Shown: positions 27,463-36,943, counted from the first letter of the stretch. The stretch is 64,000 bases of DNA from Desulfovibrio porci (GCF_009696265.1 NZ_VUMH01000008.1:62001-126000); one strand, 5' to 3'. Translations and numbers: made by a program. Notes: a model not told the origin generated them from the letters alone.

Positions 27463-27469
27463 TGTTTCA

Positions 27470-28132
27470 TCATCTGTTGTCATAATCCGCGTCATGACTG
27501 TTGTCAGGACGGGAGCTGGCAGGTTCGCGTACCTTCATATAGGTATCTGCATTGTTGATGACATACCAGAGTCCGTCCTGGTACTGCTTGACCCAGACTA
27601 TACGGCGGCTGTCAGACCCTGATGAGATCAGGAAGACCCGGACATAGTCGGCCTCGTTCGACTTGCCGGAAAAGACCAGCGAATAATTCTCGGGCGACAT
27701 GCGGTAGCCGTTTTGAGGACTCGTTCCCGAAGCAAAACTTCTGAATATGTAGTGGCAGGCGGGATCCTTCAGGCGACGTGCAAATGTCACATACTTCTGT
27801 TTTTTTTCCCAGTTGGCATCAGCGTGCATGATATAGCGCAGCATCTTGGATGCTTCCGTCCGGCGACTGGGACCAAAGTAGCAGAATACGGCGTCAAAAT
27901 ACATTTTGACAGCCCCTTCGGGACTCCTGGCAACGGAGTTGCAACGTGATTTGAACTCGGCAAAGGTCGAAGGAAGCCCTGCCGGGGCGGAGGGGGATGA
28001 TGTCACGCTGCCTTGGTTCATAAGCGGGTAGAAGAGCTGAGAAGTATTGAATGACTGGGGAAACGTGGGTACACATGCATTTATAAGCATGATACAAAGT
28101 ATGGCCAGACAGGTGATGATATGTCTTTTCAT
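27470..28132 (-). CDS. Lipoprotein of a two-member island family
   Basis: 220 residues with a lipobox (IMLINAC, Cys about residue 20), so it is anchored in a membrane after export. The conserved region starts GLPSTFAEFKSRCNSVA and continues EGAVKMYFDAVFCY, RRTEASKMLRYIMHADANW, CHYIFRSFASGTSPQNGY, WVKQYQDGLWYVINN. The protein at 31131-31883 shares nearly all these blocks but has a plain signal peptide and a long Pro/Gln tail. The fold may be an NTF2-like or SnoaL-type small domain, judging from the xxWYVxN C-terminal strand, but that is a guess. Function unknown. Last gene of the long minus-strand run. Confidence 0.8.
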   Translation of the reverse strand: MKRHIITCLAILCIMLINACVPTFPQSFNTSQLFYPLMNQGSVTSSPSAPAGLPSTFAEFKSRCNSVARSPEGAVKMYFDAVFCYFGPSRRTEASKMLRYIMHADANWEKKQKYVTFARRLKDPACHYIFRSFASGTSPQNGYRMSPENYSLVFSGKSNEADYVRVFLISSGSDSRRIVWVKQYQDGLWYVINNADTYMKVREPASSRPDNSHDADYDNR

Positions 28133-28228
28133 ACATTCATTCCTCTAAAAATATCGTGTGGTAGGCTAGACTAAAAGAATTTTGAATCGTTCTCAGAGCG
28201 TTTTCACCTGTCTGACCATGCAGGATTA

Positions 28229-29320
28229 TCAGCGGGCGGACTTCCAGTACGTTTTGTCATTGACCATATTCCAGAAACGCTCCTGATCGATATCCGTTAC
28301 GATACGGGCCTTGGAGCATCCGGCTGGAGAGACCTTGGGAAATGCCAGTGACTGCCCATACGACAGACCGTACTGTGTGTTCACATCGATGGCGCATGTC
28401 TGCTCCGCCGTGATGATGTCAGGATCGATGATCGCGGCGGCCACTAGGACGTCCCAGACGAAATGGGTGAAGGCGGGATCCTTGGCGAAGCTTTGACCGA
28501 CGAAGGTGTTCTTCAGGATGTCGGCCTGAGGACTCTTGCCCAGACTGGTGAGGAGGCGATCATAATGGGCCTTGCGGAAGACCGCCTTCTCGCACACGTC
28601 CAAGCCGAATACGATCTGTTCCTTGAAGGGCGCGCGGACAGTTATCTGGGCGGCTTCGGGGTCTATCCACCAGTTGAACTCCGCCGCCGGAGTCACGTTG
28701 CCGGGCTGGAAAAAAGCTCCCCCCATATAGACCACCCGCTTAACCAGAGGCACGATATCCGGGGCCATGCGGATGGCGGCGGCCAGATTTGTGCAGGGAC
28801 CGATGGCGACTATGGTCACTTCATGGGGGTGTGCCCGGATGGTGTCGATGATGAAATTGACGGCATGTGTCTTCAGCGGCTTGAACTGCGGTTCCTTGCC
28901 ATAGTGCGTCTTGTAGAAGTCCTGCCAGCTTGCAGGTTCTGACCGCCCCAGCGAGCCCAGCCAGGCGTCGTGTCCCATGCCGAACTGGGCGCGCTCCATC
29001 TCGAAAAGTTCGTGCCTATGCGGGCGCAGGGGGTAGCGCATGCCTTCCACTACAGGAATATCGCGTTTTTCGATCTCCAGATGACGCAAGCTGTAGGCCA
29101 CGCCCTCCTGTACCCAGCTGTTGCCGGTGACGCAGGTTACGCCAAGCAGATCTATGCCCGGCGCATTGGCCAGCATGATGAGGGCTACCCCGTCATCGAA
29201 CATCTCGACCATGTCCGTATCCAGCAAGACTTTCTCTTTCTGCTGGGCCGCCTGAACACTTGTTCCGCAGAGCAGGCAAAACGCCGCCATGCTCAACAAT
29301 ATGTGACTAATGATTCTCAT
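28229..29320 (-). CDS. Exported inosine/uridine-preferring nucleoside hydrolase
   Basis: 363 residues from the ATG at 29320 (AAGGAG upstream). A signal peptide (MRIISHILLSMAAFCLLCG, cleavage after VQA) puts it in the periplasm or outside. Nucleoside N-ribohydrolases split nucleosides into base and ribose with a calcium-bound Asp cluster. Visible: LLDTDMVEMFDDGVALIML, in which the family's DTDxGxDD is stretched by one to two residues, then TIVAIGPCTNLAAAI, MGGAFFQPGNVTPAAEFNWW and WIDPEAA. A late His/Asp block lies near FVWDVLVAAAIIDP. With the exported 5'-nucleotidase at 39682-41307 it could complete extracellular nucleotide breakdown to free base. 187 non-coding bases lie upstream. Confidence 0.88.
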   Translation of the reverse strand: MRIISHILLSMAAFCLLCGTSVQAAQQKEKVLLDTDMVEMFDDGVALIMLANAPGIDLLGVTCVTGNSWVQEGVAYSLRHLEIEKRDIPVVEGMRYPLRPHRHELFEMERAQFGMGHDAWLGSLGRSEPASWQDFYKTHYGKEPQFKPLKTHAVNFIIDTIRAHPHEVTIVAIGPCTNLAAAIRMAPDIVPLVKRVVYMGGAFFQPGNVTPAAEFNWWIDPEAAQITVRAPFKEQIVFGLDVCEKAVFRKAHYDRLLTSLGKSPQADILKNTFVGQSFAKDPAFTHFVWDVLVAAAIIDPDIITAEQTCAIDVNTQYGLSYGQSLAFPKVSPAGCSKARIVTDIDQERFWNMVNDKTYWKSAR

Positions 29321-29507
29321 GATTGTACTCCTTGCTTGTTTTGTCCTGTCAGAGCTCGAAAGGGCTGCGACGTCATCTTGAAGGATAATCAAGGCTCAAC
29401 ATTACGTCATGGGGTCAGTGATGACTATGTGATAACCACAATCGTTCAAAAATTTTTCCGAATAGAGCTATGGAAGTAGTTTATGGTATGATTGCATGGC
29501 AACACTT

Positions 29508-31109
29508 CTAAAGTCCTTTGAAATATACGTCCACATAATCGACTACGGGGTCACAGGGGTTATCCATTTGCTGGAGCCGCCAGTACTTGCGGTTTTTCGT
29601 TACGCGAAATGTAAATTCTCCCGAGCGGGGACAGGGCTTTCCGCCGGCAATATGGCTCACCCGTGTGACAAGAACCCCCGTGACCACAAAATTTTTGTCA
29701 TCTAGGATGCGCACGTCGCCGTTCAGGGTTACAAAATCACCTTTGTGTTCCTGCCTGGCATCAATACGCAGGCCGCCCGTTTCCGTGCGAGAAACAACAG
29801 CCTCGCCCATGGGGCCTTCTATCCACTGCAGGGAGAACATGTGCTTGCCCAGCAGCTTTTCTTCCATTGGGATCGACTTGGTGGCAGACGCGGTCGTTTG
29901 GGGTACAAGGAGTACATTCAGTTTGGTCAAAAGAACCTTTTTGTCCAAGGGGGCAAGCTTGTTGCCATTGGCTTTTACTTTTTTAAGAAATTCCGCGATG
30001 ATGGCGGCCGTTTCCGTACCCGGATTCTCCAATGTCACACTCTCCAGCTCTTCCAACCATTCATTTTCCATCTTACCATTGTTGTAGTCAGGAAAGGCGG
30101 GCGTGTTGGGCAAGTCGCTGAATAAAATGTAGGTTGCAAATTCAAGGTAACGTTTTTTGCCTTCGATGAAATAAAAGCTGTCGGCGGGCACTGTTTTCAG
30201 GTATTGTTCCCACTGCGTAGCCCATGTTCCCATCTCTTTCACCGAATGACGGCAACCGCCATCGGAGAACACTATTTGCGGCTGAGTGTCCAGCAGGTTC
30301 ACATAAGCAGTATAGGCGGCAACGGGAGGATCAAAGATGACTTTTTTGCGCAAGGTGATCAGGTCTGCCATGAGGAAGGGGCTGCCCTCGACGATCCCTG
30401 GAATCAGGCAATAGCTGGCCAGTACATCAAAAATTTTCTGGTCATCAGTGCTTAAACTAGCTTGGGAGCCGACATATTGGGTTTTCGCCCAGCGGTCCAA
30501 GAGTTGTATCACACTGTCTTCTACCGCGTGGATATCCTTACTGGTAAAGGTGGCGTAGTCAGTCCCTGCAAGCACCTCTATTGCCGCCTTGTTGGACTCC
30601 ATGCCTTCATATTTGCTGAGAACGGTATTACAATTTTGTACCCAGACATCCAAGGCCGTTTTTAATGCAGCTTCGTCCACAGCACCGTTGGAGGCTATAT
30701 CCTCAGCCTTGGGTGCGGGCATAAGTTCCACACGCACGCCTTGTGCTGCCGTAGCATCAGAAGTGTTTCCGGTCGTCTTAAGAGGTGTTCCATTCTCATC
30801 CTCCACTTGGACCACGTCCGCAGCGCTGATGTACGCATCGGGAGTTCTGTACACAAGGTGAGCATAGGCCATGCCATCTCCGATATGCTTCTGAACCTCC
30901 ACCACCTTGATCCACTGCGGACTGGAACCGCTCCCGGTCATGTCGTTCACTATCCAGCCTTTTCGGGCTGTATCCAGCCGCTTGGCATCAGTGGATGCGT
31001 CCTCGCGTATGGGGGTATCACGTACAACTTGCCAGAAAGCGGCGTGGGCCGTGCCAACATACAAAGCCATCCCCAGAACGCCGCACAGTGCGATCCAGAA
31101 TCTTTTCAT
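29508..31109 (-). CDS. Exported SH3-like protein, paralogue of the cassette protein Z
   Basis: 533 residues, AAAGGAG ribosome site. Signal peptide MKRFWIALCGVLGMALYVG (cleavage after AHA). Residues about 25-105 form a bacterial SH3-like module (WQVVRDTPIREDAS ... GWIVNDMTGSG ... WIKVVEV). A middle domain is shared with the 552-residue protein at 50603-52261: GAVDEAALKTALDVWVQNCN against GAVDETAMLKAVQRWSTECN, and DVLASYCLIPGIVEGSPFL against AMLDSLCLIPDTAEGMAFL. The C-terminal part (LNGDVRILDDKNFVVTGVL ... YVDVYFKGL) looks beta-rich. Predicted to be periplasmic; no enzymatic motif seen. Confidence 0.8.
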   Translation of the reverse strand: MKRFWIALCGVLGMALYVGTAHAAFWQVVRDTPIREDASTDAKRLDTARKGWIVNDMTGSGSSPQWIKVVEVQKHIGDGMAYAHLVYRTPDAYISAADVVQVEDENGTPLKTTGNTSDATAAQGVRVELMPAPKAEDIASNGAVDEAALKTALDVWVQNCNTVLSKYEGMESNKAAIEVLAGTDYATFTSKDIHAVEDSVIQLLDRWAKTQYVGSQASLSTDDQKIFDVLASYCLIPGIVEGSPFLMADLITLRKKVIFDPPVAAYTAYVNLLDTQPQIVFSDGGCRHSVKEMGTWATQWEQYLKTVPADSFYFIEGKKRYLEFATYILFSDLPNTPAFPDYNNGKMENEWLEELESVTLENPGTETAAIIAEFLKKVKANGNKLAPLDKKVLLTKLNVLLVPQTTASATKSIPMEEKLLGKHMFSLQWIEGPMGEAVVSRTETGGLRIDARQEHKGDFVTLNGDVRILDDKNFVVTGVLVTRVSHIAGGKPCPRSGEFTFRVTKNRKYWRLQQMDNPCDPVVDYVDVYFKGL

Positions 31110-31130
31110 GTTTGTCTCCTTTTGACGATG

Positions 31131-31883
31131 CTACCAGGTAGACATCGCAGGCTCTTCACTTTCCGAAGGCTGTTGTTGTGCCACTGAAGGGGTTACTGCT
31201 TCTGAAGATTGTAGTTGCTCTGGAGGAGTTACATCTTCCGGAGGCTGCGGTTGCGCCGGAGGAGCAACATCGAAATCGGCATCGTGGCTATTGTTCAGAG
31301 CAGAGACCGCAGGATCACGTACTTTTGCATACGTATCTGAATTATTGATGACATACCAGAATCCATCAGGATACTGCTTGACCCATACTCTTCGGTCCGA
31401 GTCTGCTCCGGACGAACGCAAAAACACGCGGATATAATCCTGTTGCTGGTCTTTTTTGGAAAAGACTAGCCTATAATCATCGGGTGACATACTGTATCCA
31501 TTTTCAGGACTTGTTCCCGATGCGAAACTTCTGAATATATAGTGGTAGGAAGGCTCCTTCAGACGACGTATGAATGTTACATGCCTCTGATTCCCTTCCC
31601 AGTTGGCATTGGCGTGCATAATATAGCGCAGCATCTTGGATGCTTCCGTCCGGCGATTGGGATCAAGGTAGCAGAATACGGCGTCAAAATACATTTTGAC
31701 AGCCCCTTCAGGGGTGACGGCGACAGTATGGCAGCGCTCTTTAAAGTCTGCATAGGTTGATGGAAGACCTTTCGCTGAGGTAACAGTATTCTTTTCTTTT
31801 AATGGTTTGGCCGAGATGCAATACGGATCCAGGCACATGCCCATGATAAGCAGGGACATGATTAAAAAAAGTTGTGTTCTCAT
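31131..31883 (-). CDS. Exported protein, second member of the 27470-28132 family
   Basis: 250 residues from the ATG at 31883 (CAGGA upstream). A signal peptide (MRTQLFLIMSLLIMGMC...CISA) precedes GLPSTYADFKERCHTVA, EGAVKMYFDAVFCYLDP, RRTEASKMLRYIMHANANW, YHYIFRSFASGTSPENGY and WVKQYPDGFWYVINN, the same order as in the lipoprotein at 27470-28132. The tail from about residue 205 is low-complexity (PPAQPQPPEDVTPPEQLQ), absent from the paralogue, and probably disordered. No lipobox is evident, so one paralogue is anchored and one probably soluble. The gap to the next gene is 21 bases. Confidence 0.78.
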   Translation of the reverse strand: MRTQLFLIMSLLIMGMCLDPYCISAKPLKEKNTVTSAKGLPSTYADFKERCHTVAVTPEGAVKMYFDAVFCYLDPNRRTEASKMLRYIMHANANWEGNQRHVTFIRRLKEPSYHYIFRSFASGTSPENGYSMSPDDYRLVFSKKDQQQDYIRVFLRSSGADSDRRVWVKQYPDGFWYVINNSDTYAKVRDPAVSALNNSHDADFDVAPPAQPQPPEDVTPPEQLQSSEAVTPSVAQQQPSESEEPAMSTW

Positions 31884-31907
31884 ACGTTTTTCCTGCAAGT
31901 ATGGCTA

Positions 31908-32564
31908 TCAATCTGAGCACAGAAAGGAGCCAAAATTTTGTGAAACAGTATCTGACGACATGGAAACAGTTCCTTTTAGATCAAACAAGTGAGGTCCTAA
32001 GAAAGAGCCTCCATAAGGGAGCCTTATTTTACCACAGGTTCCTATCTTGGATCCGGATTTCATGGCAAAGACGGCAGGCACTTCGCTCATGGATAAAACC
32101 CCCCATTGGTCCAGATCGTCACCTGCAAAGGCATAGGCACCTTTTTGGCACCCCACACATTGAACCTTGTTGATCTGTGCCTTGATGGCCGAACCTCCTT
32201 TTATGACCACAAAACTGTCGGCCTGTGTCATAATGGTATATCCGGAAGTCATGAATTCTCTTTTTTTGTCAAAAATGTGTGCCCCATCAAACATTTTTTC
32301 GCATTTTTTTATGGGACTTCTGGTCTTTAGTATAATCCACTTTGATTGCTGATAATTGGGATCCTTGTGCTGGATGATCTTTCCGTCGAGACTGTCAGGA
32401 GTAAACGTAAAAACTCGTTTATTACACGACCAGCATCCCCATTCTATGACAGGGATAGTACGTTCTTCACCGGAATCACCTGCCAGGCTAACGCTTGAGT
32501 TGCCTATGATTAAACAAAGCAGCAGGGTTATTGCAGGCAATGCCATGTTGGCTTTCATGTTCAT
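31908..32564 (-). CDS. Exported protein with two CxxC repeat units
   Basis: 218 residues with CAGGAG before the ATG and a signal peptide (ALPAITLLLCLIIGNSSVSL). The mature protein is an internal duplication. Unit 1 has WGCWSCNKRVFTFTPDSLDG ... KKCEKMFDGAHIFD. Unit 2 has VQCVGCQKGAYAFAGDDLD ... GTCGKIRLPYGG ... GPHLFD. Each unit thus has a CxxC, an aromatic-rich strand, a single later Cys and an H-x-F-D end. In the periplasm the cysteines could bind a metal (zinc-ribbon-like) or be redox-active. I recognise no family. A 243-base gap with no clear gene separates it from DUF2207 upstream. Confidence 0.75.
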   Translation of the reverse strand: MNMKANMALPAITLLLCLIIGNSSVSLAGDSGEERTIPVIEWGCWSCNKRVFTFTPDSLDGKIIQHKDPNYQQSKWIILKTRSPIKKCEKMFDGAHIFDKKREFMTSGYTIMTQADSFVVIKGGSAIKAQINKVQCVGCQKGAYAFAGDDLDQWGVLSMSEVPAVFAMKSGSKIGTCGKIRLPYGGSFLGPHLFDLKGTVSMSSDTVSQNFGSFLCSD

Positions 32565-32807
32565 TCACTCCTGTAAGGGGGTATTATTCCATCGCATAAA
32601 AGCGGGATTTGTTTTTATGTCATCAAGTCTGGTGACGTGTCAGATAATCCGATTTCGGGATAGCGTGGTTTCACTATTCCCTGGAACTTTATTGCGAATG
32701 TCACTCTTGTCTGTGACACAGCCCCATGTTTCCTTTTTTCATGCCCGGACTGGTATCCATCACGATATCCTCGCCAGAATCGGTCATACGTCATGTGCCA
32801 AACAGTG

Positions 32808-34907
32808 CTATCTCCCCTGCATGCGGTGCTCGTATTCGGCCAGCCTCTGCAGGGAACTGCCGCGGAACTGCAGATCCGCCAGAGAGGTGGCGAATTGTGC
32901 CCCCCAAGCCTTTTCCAGTCCCAGCGCCACAGCGTAGGGCATGAAACGGTGGAATTCTTCCGGTGTCCGGTCCGGCGGATTAAAGGTGTTGAGACGCGAT
33001 GCTTCTGCAGTCCCCAGATACAGGGCAAGACCTTCGATCTCCGCCAGAATCTGCGCGGCCTTGGGGGCAGGTCGCTTCATGAGAGGCATGAAGACCATAG
33101 GCAGAAGCAGAATGCCCATAAAGGCCAGATTGCCGCTGCCCATAAAACTGTTGGCCCAGAAGAGTGTCCCTCCCACCACAAAGAAAAGCAAAAGGAAGCC
33201 CAGAATCTTTAAGGGGACTAAGAATACTTCCGTAATGCTTCGGGTCAGCCAGAGGAGATAGCCCATCAATCCCAGCCAGAGCAGGGGGCGCAGCGCACTC
33301 CAGCTGTGCATGAACGGGTAAAGGGCAAAGTCCGACATGCTTTCGTCGAGGATGACGTCATACACCAGCATGACGGGCACGAGCAGTATATAGACTCCCA
33401 GAAGGAGCAGGTTGAGGTAACCCATTTCCTGCCAGCGGACCAGGATGCTGACTGCATACTGTGTGCTACGATGGGTCAAGAAGGTGAGGCCGAGCGTCAG
33501 GCTGAAGGCGGCCAGGACTGCAGGGATGTCCTCAGCACCAAAATTGAGCCAGAGGGCACCCTGAGCCAGGAGTGCCCCGCCATAACAAAGGATGAACATC
33601 AGGCTGACCAGGTTCCCGTTTATTTGCCACATGTCGCGGTACTGGGAAGCGAGGGCCTCGTAGGATGTGGAGCGGGCCTCGGCCACCTTCCAGGCGTTTT
33701 TCCTGCCCACTTCAAGAGGCTGGGGCGGGCGGGTGGGAAAGAGCTTCCGTAGGCAGCGTCGCTCTGCCATGTCGAAACCACGACCCCGCTTCAGGAGGTC
33801 TTCCCAGATGCGGCGTTTGTGCTGGCTGCTTTCATCTCCTTTTGGGCCGGTATTCCTGTTTTCGGTGCCGTAACTGTCTATGGAGGTCCGCTTCATGATC
33901 TCACTGCTTGTCCGCAGGACATAGGGATCCGTGCGACTGCCTGTGCCAGTCATATCCACCATTTTCTGGGTCGCCAAGTTCAGCAGGAGCGCGGAAAAAC
34001 CGCGAGAGGTCAGCATGGCCGCCTCGCGGATATAGGCCACGGCTGCCGGAGAGAGCGTTTTGCCGTCCGGACCAAGGGGCGGATAGAAAAGCGGGATGGA
34101 GACCTTGGGGCGCGGGTTCTTGCCGAACTTGAACCAGATCCCGCCGCACAGGAGCAGGAGCAGGGCAAAGACGCCCCACAGGGTGCTTTTGACGGTGGAG
34201 AGCGTTTCTTCTGACCCATCGGAGGTGACGACGCCTTTGTTCCATTCCACGGAAACGACAAAGTGTTCAGTATCCATCATGGGCTCTTCACCTCGGAAGA
34301 AGGCCACCCCATCCTTGTTGATCCATTGGGTGACGGGTCTGTGCCCCATGGTTGTATGCCCCAGCCGGGACCATTGCTTGCTGACGATCGCTCCTTTCGG
34401 CAGGGCTATGGCGCAGGAAAGCCTAAGGGGGCTACTATTGTGCCGACTTGTGCCCCAGATATCCCAGTCCAGTCTATCCACGTTGGAGAGAAAAAGAATC
34501 CTGTCTCTAGCCTTGTACTTCAGGGTATATTCGTGCACGGACAGGCTTTTGTCCTGGGCTATAAGACGCACGTGGCGGCTATTGTCTTTTTCCTTCACAT
34601 ACATGCTGGGAGTGACGGGCTTGCCATCGGCTGTGACTGACACCAGCTCCATATCCGATTCCTGTACGAAGGGGGCGAGACTGCCGTAGATCTTTGCCCC
34701 ACTGCTCAGAGGACGTTCCACGGAAGGACCAAAGCCCTTCAGCCGCTCGATAATGGTTAACTCTCCGTCGGGAGCCACCTGGATAAGGGCAAAGCAGGAA
34801 GGCATGTCCGGGGATGGGGCGGAAGAGAGAGGAGTTTCCGCCCCGAGTGCTACGACTGCTGGGGGGAGCATCACCGCCCATAGAAGAAGCAAAATGACGC
34901 GACACAT
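32808..34907 (-). CDS. DUF2207-family membrane protein
   Basis: 699 residues. Signal-like N-terminus (MCRVILLLLWAVMLPPAVV), then an extracytoplasmic beta-rich DUF2207 domain (VAPDGELTIIERLKGFG ... YTLKYKARDRILFL), one membrane helix near residue 240 (STLWGVFALLLLLCGGIW), a cytoplasmic stretch, and five or six further helices. The C-terminal block ALYLGTAEASRLNTFNPPDR followed by FHRFMPYAVALGLEKAWGAQF is diagnostic of the family. DUF2207 genes are commonly adjacent to lemA, as here, with the lemA stop three bases before this ATG. The function of the pair is not established; an envelope stress or surface role is often suggested. Confidence 0.88.
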   Translation of the reverse strand: MCRVILLLLWAVMLPPAVVALGAETPLSSAPSPDMPSCFALIQVAPDGELTIIERLKGFGPSVERPLSSGAKIYGSLAPFVQESDMELVSVTADGKPVTPSMYVKEKDNSRHVRLIAQDKSLSVHEYTLKYKARDRILFLSNVDRLDWDIWGTSRHNSSPLRLSCAIALPKGAIVSKQWSRLGHTTMGHRPVTQWINKDGVAFFRGEEPMMDTEHFVVSVEWNKGVVTSDGSEETLSTVKSTLWGVFALLLLLCGGIWFKFGKNPRPKVSIPLFYPPLGPDGKTLSPAAVAYIREAAMLTSRGFSALLLNLATQKMVDMTGTGSRTDPYVLRTSSEIMKRTSIDSYGTENRNTGPKGDESSQHKRRIWEDLLKRGRGFDMAERRCLRKLFPTRPPQPLEVGRKNAWKVAEARSTSYEALASQYRDMWQINGNLVSLMFILCYGGALLAQGALWLNFGAEDIPAVLAAFSLTLGLTFLTHRSTQYAVSILVRWQEMGYLNLLLLGVYILLVPVMLVYDVILDESMSDFALYPFMHSWSALRPLLWLGLMGYLLWLTRSITEVFLVPLKILGFLLLFFVVGGTLFWANSFMGSGNLAFMGILLLPMVFMPLMKRPAPKAAQILAEIEGLALYLGTAEASRLNTFNPPDRTPEEFHRFMPYAVALGLEKAWGAQFATSLADLQFRGSSLQRLAEYEHRMQGR

Positions 34908-34910
34908 GGC

Positions 34911-35474
34911 TTAAAACTTCACTTCCGGCACAGTCGCTTCTGCGGGATCGGCCAGTTCAAAATATTCTATCTTGCCGAAGCCGAAGGCGCGAGCCACCAG
35001 ATTGCCGGGAAACTGCAGCACACGATTATTCTGGTCGCGGGCTGTGCCGTTGTAGTAGCGGCGGGACAGCTGGATCTCATCTTCCAGCAGGGCAAGCTGT
35101 TCTTGGAGCTGCATGAAGTTTTCGCTGGCGCGCAGATCGGGATAGTTTTCCGATACGGCAAACAGGGAACGCAAGGCTCCCATCAGCTGATTTTCCGCAT
35201 TTGCGATGGACGACAGCGAGCCGGAAGAAGAGGCGGAAACAGCCTGGGCGCGCAGCTCGGCGATTTTGGTGAGCGTATCCTGCTCGTGGGTCATGTAGCC
35301 CTTGACGGCACTGACCAGCGAGGGAATCAGGTCATGACGGCGCTTAAGCTGTACACTGATGCCGCTCCAGGCCTCATCCACCATATTTTTTCCATTCACC
35401 ATGCCGTTATAGAGCAGAATGAGGCTTATGGCGATCGTTAGGGCAATACCTACTATGATGATGACAGTAATCAT
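34911..35474 (-). CDS. lemA: LemA family protein
   Basis: 187 residues. One N-terminal membrane helix (ITVIIIVGIALTIAISLILL) followed by the LemA helical domain: YNGMVNGKNMVDEAWSGISV, QLKRRHDLIPSLVSAVKGY, LFAVSENYPDLRASENFMQL and YYNGTARDQNNRVLQFPGN, ending FFELADP-like (YFELADPAEATVPEVKF). LemA proteins are membrane-tethered four-helix bundles whose biochemical role is not settled. Translationally coupled with the DUF2207 gene downstream, and 5 bases after a small exported-protein gene. Confidence 0.93.
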   Translation of the reverse strand: MITVIIIVGIALTIAISLILLYNGMVNGKNMVDEAWSGISVQLKRRHDLIPSLVSAVKGYMTHEQDTLTKIAELRAQAVSASSSGSLSSIANAENQLMGALRSLFAVSENYPDLRASENFMQLQEQLALLEDEIQLSRRYYNGTARDQNNRVLQFPGNLVARAFGFGKIEYFELADPAEATVPEVKF

Positions 35475-35479
35475 AATGT

Positions 35480-35980
35480 CTACTCCATTTCTTCATTCAC
35501 GATGTTCACGGGATACAGGTGCAGAGAGCCGTCATTTCCGTTGTAATTCAGGGAAAAAACAGGGGTTGTACCATCCTCCGCTGCATAGGAAAACCCGATA
35601 TTGGGTATGCTGCCTATCATTTCGACAAGAGCATAGAGGGGCTTGTCCGGACTGAACAGTGGCAGGGTATAAAGCATCTTTGTCTTTTTGAATCTGATGG
35701 TCGTATCATTGGGATCCTTGTTGGGCACATACTCAATGGCTATGATGCTGAAGTTCCTCAGAGTTTTTTGGGCTGCGACAAGCAGCTTGACAGTGTAGTC
35801 CTGATTGGAGGTGACGGTCAGCTCATACGCCCCAACGGTCAGCTTGTTCAGGAGATCCGGGGCTTCCCTTACAGACAGGGGCGCGGGCAGGCCGGTCTGT
35901 GATGTCGCATAGGCTGTGTTCATCATGCCCAAAGTGATCATGAGTGCCACAAGGGCAGGAATCAGGCTCGTTTTCATCAT
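35480..35980 (-). CDS. Small exported protein, unknown family
   Basis: 166 residues with an AGGAGG ribosome site and a signal peptide (LIPALVALMITLGMMNTAYA). The mature ~140 residues appear beta-rich (GAYELTVTSNQDYTVKLLVA, IIAIEYVPNKDPND, LPLFSPDKPLYALVEMIGS) and contain no cysteine. No family recognised. It is tightly packed with lemA (5 bases) and the 317-residue protein (9 bases), so the group 36943-32808 is almost certainly one transcript. Confidence 0.72.
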   Translation of the reverse strand: MMKTSLIPALVALMITLGMMNTAYATSQTGLPAPLSVREAPDLLNKLTVGAYELTVTSNQDYTVKLLVAAQKTLRNFSIIAIEYVPNKDPNDTTIRFKKTKMLYTLPLFSPDKPLYALVEMIGSIPNIGFSYAAEDGTTPVFSLNYNGNDGSLHLYPVNIVNEEME

Positions 35981-35989
35981 ATTTCCCTC

Positions 35990-36943
35990 CTATTCTCCAT
36001 AACGGTATTTCTTGCTCTGCATTACGTTTTCAAATAGCGCGAGGAGTTCCTTCTTAAAATGTATATATCCTTGATATTCAGTAGGATTAAACACAACATC
36101 AATAATCTCCATAGGTGTTGCATCTCCATAATTGTGAATATAGTATTCATTATCCGGTGCATCATCTTGCTCTGGATAATACTCCACATAAAAAGTCACG
36201 TAAGGGACGGCCGTTGCATCATTATCCATTTGTGCGGCCTTGGCCTTATCGTTCCAGAGGTTTGGCTTGTGCCGCTTGATTAGTCCATTCAGCTTTTGCA
36301 GAAAGAGGGGGGCAGTCTTGTAATATTCCTTGTTGCCAGCTATGTTCCTACGGCAGATCCGGACGTTTACCTGAGAAGATAAATCCTGGGCGCATAGCAT
36401 CAGCCATGTGTTTTCGTTTTGTTCCAAGTGTTCATGAAATGAGAAAAAGCGGATCTTGTCAGAATGTATTTCCTTTGGAGGTTCATAGGGATAGCGCTGT
36501 ACGGTCTTTTCCCACAAATCCATAAGATCCGAGGTAAAAGCCTGGGAGCCTTGCGGCAGAGTCCGGCCTGAGATGGATAGCTTCTGTCCCGAATCCCACA
36601 GGACATTTAGTGAATAGGATCCTTCATCCAATGCATATATGCCATCGGGAAGTGGTTTGTCCCGATGATCGGTCCAGGCAATAATGTTGTGGTGTTCGGC
36701 AAGAATAGATAAGTGTTCCAGCACCCAGCCATTGGCTTCCCGGCGATATTTTTTCCCTTTGTAGTTCACCTGCATCATGACTTTGCCGTCTCTGGTCGTC
36801 CATACATGGAAAGATTGAGGTGCCATCATGCCGGAAACAATGTAGGAGAAGGAACGCACACTATCCAGATTTTTGGCTGAACAGGGCGTAGGCAGGAAAA
36901 GAAGAAAAAAGGCCGGCACCAGTGAGAACAGGGAGAGATGCAT
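35990..36943 (-). CDS. Exported protein of unknown function, intact member of a duplicated family
   Basis: 317 residues. Signal peptide MHLSLFSLVPAFFLLFLPT (cleavage near CSA). The mature protein has SFHVWTTRDGKVMMQVNY, a middle segment YSLNVLWDSGQKLSISGRTL, then LWEKTVQRYPYEPP, TWLMLCAQDLSSQ and YYKTAPLFLQKLNGLI, blocks that recur in the broken copy at 22257-22969. The last ~90 residues (VTFYVEYYPEQDDAPDNEYY ... FKKELLALFENV) are specific to this copy. No catalytic motif is visible. Predicted periplasmic. Confidence 0.78.
   Translation of the reverse strand: MHLSLFSLVPAFFLLFLPTPCSAKNLDSVRSFSYIVSGMMAPQSFHVWTTRDGKVMMQVNYKGKKYRREANGWVLEHLSILAEHHNIIAWTDHRDKPLPDGIYALDEGSYSLNVLWDSGQKLSISGRTLPQGSQAFTSDLMDLWEKTVQRYPYEPPKEIHSDKIRFFSFHEHLEQNENTWLMLCAQDLSSQVNVRICRRNIAGNKEYYKTAPLFLQKLNGLIKRHKPNLWNDKAKAAQMDNDATAVPYVTFYVEYYPEQDDAPDNEYYIHNYGDATPMEIIDVVFNPTEYQGYIHFKKELLALFENVMQSKKYRYGE

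Noticed and set aside
29340-29480. TCATCTTGAAGGATAA as a further regulatory dyad upstream of the nucleoside hydrolase
   Set aside because: Spacing is six instead of five and the right half has a mismatch; not counted with the eight sites.
32615-33028. 137-codon minus-strand frame overlapping the DUF2207 C-terminus
   Set aside because: Out-of-frame shadow of the well-supported DUF2207 gene.
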